A stretch of DNA of 25,540 nt from Bacteroidales bacterium UBA4345 (GTDB lineage Bacteria > Bacteroidota > Bacteroidia > Bacteroidales > Paludibacteraceae). This document shows, piece by piece, positions 19,726 to 25,540 of this stretch. Below the pieces are notes generated by a model, which saw nothing but the letters and a program-made list of their open reading frames with translations, was not told where the DNA came from and did not search any database. Positions within the stretch are counted from its first letter, which is position 1; every line of letters begins with the position of its first letter. Location of the stretch: NCBI GenBank assembly GCA_002396385.1, contig DGTD01000073.1:4220-29759 (forward strand), in the 5' to 3' direction. The position numbers were made by a program, and so were the translations under genes.

Positions 19726-20505
19726 TTAGAACAAATTAGCATGGGCAGCGAGAAACCCTTCGGCCCGCTGCAGATCTTCAGGAGTGTCAATCCCCACCGT
19801 CTCAGCCGTTGTAATACCAGTCTGTATACGGAATCCGTTTTCAAGCCAACGCAATTGTTCAAGCGACTCGGCCAATTCGAGACTGCTCTGGGGAAGAGCG
19901 GTAATACTCTTGAGGACATCGGCACGATAGGCATACAAGCCTATGTGTTTATAATAAGTATGTAGTTTTAACCAATCGGAAAGTTCGGCCCCTCGTCTGT
20001 AAGGAATGACAGAACGGCTGAAGTAAAGAGCCTCTCCCTTACTGTTGATAACAACCTTCGGGGAATTGGGGTTTGTAAGCGCATCAGCACCATCGGCAAG
20101 TTCGAAAGGCTTAACCAGAGTGGCAATCTGTGTTTCCTTATTGTTGAAACAGGCACACAAAGTTTCTATCTGGCTTGTTTGGATAAAAGGCTCGTCGCCC
20201 TGTATATTGATAACTATTTCGCGTCCTTGTCCGATTTTCGAATAAGCCTCTTGTACGCGGTCGGTACCACTACGGTGCTGGTCGGAAGTCATGACAGCCT
20301 TTCCACCAAAAGCCTCAACCGCATTAAAAATACGTTCATCATCGGTAGCGACATAGACCAGATCGAGCACCTTGCTAACCTGCGTGTAAACACGCTCAAC
20401 CATGCAGACACCGCCAATCTTGGCCAAAGGTTTTCCCGGGAAACGGGTGGAAGCGTAACGAGAAGGGATAATACCCACGAAACGCTGTTTATCTATATTC
20501 ACCAT
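19726..20505 (-). CDS. kdsB: 3-deoxy-manno-octulosonate cytidylyltransferase (CMP-Kdo synthetase)
   Basis: KdsB activates Kdo with CTP to give CMP-Kdo, the donor for the Kdo residue of the LPS inner core. The 259-residue length is normal. The nucleotide-binding IIPSRYASTRFPGKPL (12-27), VATDDERI, SGTDRVQEA and INIQGDEPF motifs are all present, as is the C-terminal GIDTPEDLQRAE block. A complete Bacteroidetes promoter (TTTG-N20-TATATTTG) precedes it. It heads the transcript kdsB, M16-like, GT2 and is divergent from tgt. Together with lptB and the LptF/G permease it shows that the organism makes LPS or LOS. Confidence 0.97.
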   Translation of the reverse strand: MVNIDKQRFVGIIPSRYASTRFPGKPLAKIGGVCMVERVYTQVSKVLDLVYVATDDERIFNAVEAFGGKAVMTSDQHRSGTDRVQEAYSKIGQGREIVINIQGDEPFIQTSQIETLCACFNNKETQIATLVKPFELADGADALTNPNSPKVVINSKGEALYFSRSVIPYRRGAELSDWLKLHTYYKHIGLYAYRADVLKSITALPQSSLELAESLEQLRWLENGFRIQTGITTAETVGIDTPEDLQRAEGFLAAHANLF

Positions 20506-20527
20506 TTTACCTATAAAATACGGAAGG

Positions 20528-20559
20528 CAAATATAATTAAAACTTTCAAGTAGGGCAAA
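20528..20559 (-). promoter_or_regulatory. Bacteroidetes-type promoter for kdsB
   Basis: On the minus strand, TTTG (20556-20559) is followed after 20 bases by TATATTTG (20528-20535), matching the -33 TTTG / -7 TAnnTTTG consensus with good spacing. The -7 element lies 22 bases before the kdsB ATG. This is the best promoter match in the window. Confidence 0.75.
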
Positions 20560-20614
20560 AATAACAAAGCCGATACACGAAAAAAACGATACAAGACGAG
20601 CATTTGGAGTAATA

Positions 20615-20646
20615 TTTGTGAAAATGACAAAAAAAGGCGAAATTTG
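20615..20646 (+). promoter_or_regulatory. Putative promoter for the tgt operon
   Basis: TTTG (20615-20618), 20 bases, then GAAATTTG (20639-20646) matches the -33/-7 layout, with GA in place of TA at the -7 element. It lies 38 bases upstream of the tgt ATG at 20685 and is divergent from the kdsB promoter. Confidence 0.5.
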
Positions 20647-20684
20647 CAGATTAAGGGCAAAAGGATGCCTGACATTAGAAAGAC

Positions 20685-21815
20685 ATGAAATTCGAGTTAA
20701 TACATACCGATAGCCAAAGTAACGCCCGTGCTGGGAAAATAACCACAGACCACGGCGTTATTGAAACCCCCATATTCATGCCAGTAGGCACCCAAGGAAG
20801 CGTGAAAGCCGTACACCAACGCGAATTGGAAGAAGACGTGAAAGCCCAAATAATACTTGGCAACACCTACCACCTCTATCTGCGACCCGGGCTCGATGTA
20901 CTGGAAAAGGCTGGAGGCTTGCACAAGTTCAACGGCTGGAGCCGTCCCATACTGACCGACAGCGGCGGTTTCCAAGTGTTTAGCCTAGCCGACAACCGGA
21001 AGCTGACAGAAGAAGGCTGCACATTCCGCTCACACATCGACGGTTCGAAACATTTGTTCACACCAGAAAATGTGGTTGACATAGAACGCACCATAGGCGC
21101 CGACATCATCATGGCCCTAGACGAGTGCACCCCCGGCACCGCCGATTTCCAATACGCCAAGCGAAGTTTGGACCGAACCAACCGTTGGCTGGACCGCGGT
21201 CTGAAACATTTTGCGGAAACCGAGCCAGAATACGGCTACAGCCAAGCCTATTTTCCAATCGTACAGGGCTGTACCTATCCGGAACTGAGAAGGCAGAGTG
21301 CGGAATTCGTGGCAAGTAAAGAATGCGAGGGGAACGCCATTGGCGGGCTGGCCGTCGGAGAGCCCACAGAGGTGATGTACGAGATGATAGAGGTTGTCAA
21401 CGAAATACTGCCTAAAGACAAGCCCCGCTACCTGATGGGCGTAGGAACCCCCGTCAACCTGCTCGAAGCCATTGAACGAGGCGTCGACATGTTCGACTGC
21501 GTAATGCCGACCAGAAACGGAAGAAACGGCATGCTGTTCACCAGCCAGGGTATTATGAACATGAAGAACGCAAAATGGAAGGACGACTTCAGCCCGTTGG
21601 ACGAAAACGGGACCGCATGGGCCGACCACTTCTACACAAAAGCCTATTTGCGCCACTTGTTCATCGCCAACGAGCTGTTAGCAATGCAGATAGCCTCCAT
21701 CCACAACCTTTCTTTCTACCTCTGGTTGGTAAAAGAAGCAAGAAAGCACATTATAGAAGGCGATTTCAGCACATGGAAGCCACGTATGGTGGAACAGATT
21801 TCGCAACGACTATAA
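20685..21815 (+). CDS. tgt: tRNA-guanine transglycosylase, lacking the zinc-binding cysteines
   Basis: TGT exchanges guanine-34 of Asp/Asn/His/Tyr tRNAs for preQ1, a step in queuosine synthesis. The 376-residue length is typical. DSGGFQVFSL (92-101) holds the general acid/base Asp92, GGLAVGEP (220-227) forms part of the base pocket, and MFDCVMPTRNGRNG carries the nucleophile Asp271. The structural zinc site is altered. Where E. coli TGT has ETCDCVTC, this protein has ENGTAWAD, so all three Cys are missing, while the partner His340 (SIHN) remains. I recall the same substitution in other Bacteroidota TGTs. It is first in a four-gene operon, 22 bases before the LptF/G permease. Confidence 0.96.
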   Translation: MKFELIHTDSQSNARAGKITTDHGVIETPIFMPVGTQGSVKAVHQRELEEDVKAQIILGNTYHLYLRPGLDVLEKAGGLHKFNGWSRPILTDSGGFQVFSLADNRKLTEEGCTFRSHIDGSKHLFTPENVVDIERTIGADIIMALDECTPGTADFQYAKRSLDRTNRWLDRGLKHFAETEPEYGYSQAYFPIVQGCTYPELRRQSAEFVASKECEGNAIGGLAVGEPTEVMYEMIEVVNEILPKDKPRYLMGVGTPVNLLEAIERGVDMFDCVMPTRNGRNGMLFTSQGIMNMKNAKWKDDFSPLDENGTAWADHFYTKAYLRHLFIANELLAMQIASIHNLSFYLWLVKEARKHIIEGDFSTWKPRMVEQISQRL

Positions 21816-21837
21816 AACCGATTAAAACTGCAAAAAG

Positions 21838-22926
21838 ATGTTGTTAAAGAAACTAGATTGGTACATCATAAAGAAATTTTTGGGAGCGTTTTTTCTTTCA
21901 ATCGCCCTCATCATAAGCATAGCCATCGTATTCGACATATCGGAAAAGCTAGACGATTTTATGGATCCGCGCTTCGGTGTAACTATGCACGAAATCGTCT
22001 TTGACTACTACTTGAACTTTATACCGTATTTTGTAAACTTGTTCGCACCTTTGTTTACATTCATATCTGTCATATTGTTCACCTCGAAGCTAGCCGACAA
22101 CACAGAAATAATAGCCATACTGGCATCGGGAATCAGTTACCGTAGAATGATGTTCCCCTATATGGTAGTGGCTGCCCTGATTGCCGTAATGACGTTCTAC
22201 TTGAGCGGTTACGTGATTCCGCCAAGCAACACAGAGCGCATAGAATTCCAACAGAAACTGACCACACGTAAAAGGGCCACCGACGTTTCAAACATGCAGA
22301 TGAAAGTGGAGCCGAACGTTGTTCTAACAATAAAGTCATTCAATAAAATAAGCAAAACAGGATTCAACGCCTCGCTCGACAAGTTCGACGACAAGAACAA
22401 CCTTGTTTCAAGAATGACCGCCAACACCATCACTTACGACACCCTCCACAAATGGCACATGCACGGCTATGTGATAAGGGATTTCGACGGATTGTACGAG
22501 AAAATGACCCGCGGCACCGACATCGATACCGTATTGAACGTGGAACCAGACGAGTTCTTCGTCTATGCCGGCATGGAGGAACAGATGACGAACAAACAAC
22601 TAAGCCACTTTATCGAGCGTCAGAAAAGCCGTGGGATGGGTGAAGTGAAAGCTTTCGAGATAGAATATGCCAAACGATTCGCCGCCCCATTCGCATCGTT
22701 CATCCTAACCATAATAGGCGTCAGCCTTTCATCGAGGAAAGTGCGTGGCGGTATGGGAGCAAACCTCGGCATAGGCCTGGCTTTAAGTTTCCTATACATC
22801 ATGTTCTTCACATTGTCGAGTTCGTTTGCCGTTAGTGGTGCAGTTCCACCAGTGGTGGCGGCATGGCTGCCAAACATTGTCTACTTCTTTATTGCAGGCT
22901 ACGTTTACAGCAAGGCACAGAAATAA
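21838..22926 (+). CDS. LptF/LptG family LPS-export permease
   Basis: This inner-membrane subunit of the LPS extractor works with LptB (encoded at 2425-3261). The 362 residues show the family's 3+3 layout: membrane spans near 14-36, 58-80 and 100-122, a periplasmic beta-jellyroll region (about 130-265), then three spans between about 270 and 358. The N-terminal LDWYIIKKFLGAFF is a family hallmark, and the coupling-helix region contains SGISYRRMMFPYM. Bacteroidota carry several members and I cannot decide between LptF and LptG. It lies 22 bases after tgt and 26 before the carboxyltransferase start; the gene order beside tgt is common in Bacteroidales. Confidence 0.9.
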   Translation: MLLKKLDWYIIKKFLGAFFLSIALIISIAIVFDISEKLDDFMDPRFGVTMHEIVFDYYLNFIPYFVNLFAPLFTFISVILFTSKLADNTEIIAILASGISYRRMMFPYMVVAALIAVMTFYLSGYVIPPSNTERIEFQQKLTTRKRATDVSNMQMKVEPNVVLTIKSFNKISKTGFNASLDKFDDKNNLVSRMTANTITYDTLHKWHMHGYVIRDFDGLYEKMTRGTDIDTVLNVEPDEFFVYAGMEEQMTNKQLSHFIERQKSRGMGEVKAFEIEYAKRFAAPFASFILTIIGVSLSSRKVRGGMGANLGIGLALSFLYIMFFTLSSSFAVSGAVPPVVAAWLPNIVYFFIAGYVYSKAQK

Positions 22927-22952
22927 CAGACACAAACAGGGAGGAAGCCGAT

Positions 22953-24485
22953 ATGGACAACGAACAGTTAGAGCAATTACGAGATAAAATAGCTTTAGGT
23001 GGAGGCTTAGCGGCAATCGACAAACAACATGCCGCAGGAAAACTCACCGCACGCGAGCGCATTGACGCCCTACTTGACAAAGGAAGTTTTGAGGAACTGG
23101 ACCAGTTCGCAGTTCACCAAGAGCATAATTTCGGCATGTCGGAGAAAGAACTCCCTGGCGATGGTGTCGTAACTGGAACAGGAACAATCAATGGCCGTCC
23201 GGTAGGCATATTCGCCCAAGATTTCACCGTAATGGGAGGTTCGCTCGGACTGACCCATGCCCGGAAAATAACAAAAATGATGGACCTGGCCGTAAAACTG
23301 GGTATGCCCATTATCGGCATTAACGACTCGGGCGGTGCAAGAATACAGGCAGGAGTTGACTCTCAAGCCGGATATGGCGAGATATTTATGCGCAACGCCC
23401 TCTATTCGGGCGTAGTGCCCCAACTCTCCGTCATACTGGGGCCATGCGCAGGAGGTGCAGCCTATTCGCCCTCGTTGACAGACCTTGTGTTTGTAGTAGA
23501 AGGCATATCGAAAATGTTCGTCACCGGCCCTAACGTCATAAAGGCCGTATTGGGAGAAGAAATCAGCCAAGAAGACCTGGGCGGGGCAAAAACCCTTGCC
23601 GAGATCAGTGGGAATGCGCATTTTTACGCAACAGACGAAAAAAAGTGTTTCAACCAGATACGCCAACTCCTCTCGTACCTACCCCAGAACAACCGTGAAG
23701 AGCCGCAGAAAACGACAGCAAAAGAACCTACGGAACCACAAAGAATAAGTTCCATAATCCCTAGTGACCACAAACGTCCGTACGACGTTCGCGACATCAT
23801 CCGCTGCATCAGCGACAACAGCGAATTTTTCGAAGTACACGAGATGTGGGCGAAAAACATAGTAACCGGATTCGGCAGGATTGACGGCCGCAGTGTTGGT
23901 TTTGTAGCCAACCAGCCGCTATATCTGGCAGGCGTGCTCGACTGCGATGCGAGCAACAAGGCATCGCGGTTCGTACTGCTATGCGACACCTACAACATAC
24001 CCATAGTGACCCTGGAAGACATGCCAGGGTGTCTGCCCGGAGTAGAGCAAGAGCATGCCGGAGTGATACGCAACGGGGCAAAGATGCTGTACGCCTACAG
24101 CGTGGCAACCGTACCGAAAATAACCGTCATACTCCGCAAAGCCTATGGGGGCGGCTATGTGGCCATGAATTCCAAACACCTCGGAGCCGACCTTGTTTAC
24201 AGTTGGCCTAACGCAGAAATAGCCGTAATGGGTCCGGAAGCGGCCGCAAAGATCATATTCAAGAAAGACATATCAGAAGCAGCCGACCCACAAGCAGTAC
24301 TGGCCGAGAAAGTAAAAGAGTATAGCGAAACCGTGGCAAATCCGCTAGTAGCGGCGGGCAAAGGTTACATCGATGCGATAATAGCACCGGAACAAACCCG
24401 CGAGGCGTTGAAAAAGGCGTTGAAGCTATGTTCAACCAAGCACGAAGAACGTCCGAAAAAGAAACACGGTCTACCACCCGCATAA
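22953..24485 (+). CDS. mmdA: Biotin-dependent acyl-CoA carboxyltransferase (methylmalonyl-CoA decarboxylase alpha / propionyl-CoA carboxylase beta type)
   Basis: A 510-residue carboxyltransferase that moves CO2 between a biotin carrier and an acyl-CoA, most likely propionyl-/methylmalonyl-CoA. The ATG at 22953 follows GGGAGGA, a strong Shine-Dalgarno; the frame is open further back to 22863 but overlaps the permease gene. Two crotonase-like halves are visible. The first has GRPVGIFAQDFTVMGGSLG, NDSGGARIQ and the oxyanion GPCAGGAAYSP (163-173). The second has DMPGCLPG and KAYGGGYVAMNS. An unusual Pro/Glu/Lys/Thr-rich linker (about 248-268, EEPQKTTAKEPTEP) joins the halves. It is followed eight bases later by a biotin carrier gene. 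MmdA versus PccB cannot be settled by sequence alone. Confidence 0.9.
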   Translation: MDNEQLEQLRDKIALGGGLAAIDKQHAAGKLTARERIDALLDKGSFEELDQFAVHQEHNFGMSEKELPGDGVVTGTGTINGRPVGIFAQDFTVMGGSLGLTHARKITKMMDLAVKLGMPIIGINDSGGARIQAGVDSQAGYGEIFMRNALYSGVVPQLSVILGPCAGGAAYSPSLTDLVFVVEGISKMFVTGPNVIKAVLGEEISQEDLGGAKTLAEISGNAHFYATDEKKCFNQIRQLLSYLPQNNREEPQKTTAKEPTEPQRISSIIPSDHKRPYDVRDIIRCISDNSEFFEVHEMWAKNIVTGFGRIDGRSVGFVANQPLYLAGVLDCDASNKASRFVLLCDTYNIPIVTLEDMPGCLPGVEQEHAGVIRNGAKMLYAYSVATVPKITVILRKAYGGGYVAMNSKHLGADLVYSWPNAEIAVMGPEAAAKIIFKKDISEAADPQAVLAEKVKEYSETVANPLVAAGKGYIDAIIAPEQTREALKKALKLCSTKHEERPKKKHGLPPA

Positions 24486-24493
24486 AGAAGCCT

Positions 24494-24808
24494 ATGGACA
24501 AAGAAATCACCTTAAAGAACGCGAACGGCAACTGGCAGACGCTGACCACCTTGAAGTGGGAACAGCGTAAGCCCTATACGCCCAACAACGAGAAGGAGAT
24601 CAAGTCGGAAATACCCGGCAAGATTGTGCGAATGTTTGAAGCGTCGAAAGCAGGGCATACGGTAAAAAAAGGGACCCCCCTATTAGAGATAGAAGCCATG
24701 AAAATGGTAAACACGATAGCGTCACCAATCGACGGCAAGATACAGAAAGTCAGCGTAAGAGAAGGAGAAGAAGTCGGGAAAAGCGAATTGTTGATAAGTT
24801 TCGAATAA
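24494..24808 (+). CDS. Biotin carboxyl carrier protein (short form)
   Basis: A 104-residue biotinyl domain protein that would carry carboxyl-biotin to the MmdA-like enzyme encoded just upstream. The biotinylation motif EAMKM is at 67-71 with Lys70 as the attachment site, in the usual hairpin between IKSEIPGKIV and SPIDGKIQKV. The ATG at 24494 lies eight bases after the carboxyltransferase stop. A longer open frame from 24428 would overlap that gene and adds no conserved sequence. It is shorter than the ~140-residue MmdC/gamma proteins I know and lacks their Ala/Pro-rich linker. Genes for the membrane-bound beta pump and the small delta subunit do not follow. Confidence 0.9.
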   Translation: MDKEITLKNANGNWQTLTTLKWEQRKPYTPNNEKEIKSEIPGKIVRMFEASKAGHTVKKGTPLLEIEAMKMVNTIASPIDGKIQKVSVREGEEVGKSELLISFE

Positions 24809-24857
24809 TATAGCAAGGGGAAAGAGGTCGGGAAATGAAAAATTTTCGCTATATTTG
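24807..24857 (+). promoter_or_regulatory. pckA promoter element with an overlapping inverted repeat
   Basis: TATATTTG (24850-24857) matches TAnnTTTG and lies 75 bases before the pckA ATG, giving a substantial leader. No -33 TTTG is seen. An 8-bp inverted repeat, AATATAGC (24807-24814) and GCTATATT (24848-24855), spans the upstream region. Its right arm overlaps the -7 element and its left arm overlaps the stop codon of the biotin carrier gene. Confidence 0.5.
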
Positions 24858-24932
24858 CATGGGTTTAAATACACCAAAGAATAACAAATTGGACTAATTA
24901 TTTTCAAACATATTTAATAACAAAAAATCAAA

Positions 24933-25540
24933 ATGGCAAAGGTAAATTTGGAACAGTACGGTATCACTGGTTCAACAGTGATTGCGCACAACCCTTCTTA
25001 CGAAGTTCTTTTCCAGGAAGAGACTAAAGCAGGTCTTGAAGGTTACGAAGTAGGTCAGGTTACTGAACTTGGCGCTGTAAACGTAATGACTGGTATCTAC
25101 ACTGGTCGTTCACCTAAGGACAAGTACATCGTTGATGACAAGAACAGCCACGACAATGTATGGTGGACTTCAGACGCATATAAGAACGACAACCACCCAA
25201 TGTCAGAAGACATATGGGCAAAGGTAAAGGACATCGCAAAGAAGGAACTTTCAAACAAGAACCTTTATGTAGTAGACGCATTCTGCGGTGCGAACAAGGC
25301 AACCCGCTTGGCAGTTCGTTTCATCGTAGAAGTAGCATGGCAGGCTCACTTCGTTACCAACATGTTCATTCAGCCAACAGCTGAAGAGTTGGAAAACTTC
25401 GAACCAAACTTCGTTATCTACAACGCATCAAAAGCAAAGGTAGAAAACTACAAAGAACTTGGTTTGAACTCTGAGACTTGCGTAGCATTCAACACCACTT
25501 CACGCGAGCAGGTTATCATCAACACTTGGTATGGTGGTGA
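24933..25540 (+). CDS. pckA: Phosphoenolpyruvate carboxykinase (ATP), 3'-truncated
   Basis: PckA interconverts oxaloacetate plus ATP with phosphoenolpyruvate plus CO2 and ADP. In fermentative Bacteroidales it probably runs in the carboxylating direction towards succinate. The first 202 codons are in the window, from ATG 24933. The N-terminus [20 protein letters not shown] and the substrate-binding [14 protein letters not shown] (Arg59) are typical of the ATP-dependent enzyme, as are [12 protein letters not shown] and [13 protein letters not shown]. The P-loop and metal site lie beyond the window end. Strong codon bias (GGT, AAC, TTC, GTA) suggests high expression, and the gene has its own promoter element and a 75-base leader. 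Confidence 0.97.
   Translation, partial: MAKVNLEQYGITGSTVIAHNPSYEVLFQEETKAGLEGYEVGQVTELGAVNVMTGIYTGRSPKDKYIVDDKNSHDNVWWTSDAYKNDNHPMSEDIWAKVKDIAKKELSNKNLYVVDAFCGANKATRLAVRFIVEVAWQAHFVTNMFIQPTAEELENFEPNFVIYNASKAKVENYKELGLNSETCVAFNTTSREQVIINTWYGG

Noticed and set aside
21117..21656. 179-codon minus-strand frame opposite tgt, with similar shadows opposite the Ig-like lipoprotein, deacetylase and carboxyltransferase genes
   Set aside because: All are antisense to well-supported genes and show no conserved features of their own.
20685..21815. Inactive or archaeal-type TGT
   Set aside because: Catalytic Asp92 and Asp271 and the bacterial-type base pocket motifs are intact. Only the zinc cysteines are missing.

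Overview
The window is a piece of a Bacteroidota chromosome, most likely order Bacteroidales. Several features point there. Recurrent upstream elements match the Bacteroidetes -7 consensus TAnnTTTG, in one case with a correctly spaced -33 TTTG. The protein set is typical of the phylum: an LptF/LptG permease beside tgt, WbqC, a DUF7033-type polysaccharide deacetylase, a GH73-LysM protein, an Ig-like lipoprotein, and a TGT without zinc cysteines. Translation starts mostly lack strong Shine-Dalgarno sequences. No tRNA, rRNA, CRISPR array or recognisable transposase/integrase gene was seen.

Layout. (1) 1-1606: the end of rpsB and complete tsf, separated by a strong hairpin and closed by a second one. 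(2) 1638-3798, minus strand: an outer-membrane beta-barrel protein, an LptB-type ATPase and a cytidine deaminase. (3) About 3.95-10.7 kb: an AT-rich accessory block, all on the minus strand. It holds a secreted YD/RHS-like repeat protein, a GIY-YIG nuclease embedded in 14 copies of a ~51-residue repeat, a decayed fragment resembling a UvrD-type helicase C-terminus, a secreted hypothetical protein, a small ORF, and a class II Fic protein bracketed by a ~77-bp direct repeat. (4) 10989-17536, plus strand: a tightly packed envelope operon of GH73-LysM glucosaminidase, Ig-like lipoprotein, WbqC protein, glycerolipid-type acyltransferase, RadC and polysaccharide deacetylase. (5) 17538-20505, minus strand: kdsB, an M16-family protein without its zinc motif, and a GT2 glycosyltransferase. 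(6) 20685-24808, plus strand: tgt, an LptF/LptG permease, a biotin-dependent carboxyltransferase (MmdA-like) and a short biotin carrier protein. (7) 24933-end: the start of pckA.

The core genes form a coherent envelope and central-metabolism neighbourhood. LptB and the LptF/G permease belong to LPS export. KdsB activates Kdo for lipid A-core synthesis. GT2, WbqC, the deacetylase and the acyltransferase suggest surface glycan or lipid work. MmdA-like, BCCP and PckA fit succinate/propionate and C3-C4 metabolism.

The standout is the 816-residue repeat protein at 5766-8216. It has an apparently complete GIY-YIG nuclease core with five repeats before it and nine after. Each repeat has an invariant scaffold (W2, C7, Y14, F20, A27-Y28, G35-W36, W42) around a six-residue window that differs in nearly every copy. 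The layout looks like a modular recognition array fused to a nuclease. This is inference from sequence only.
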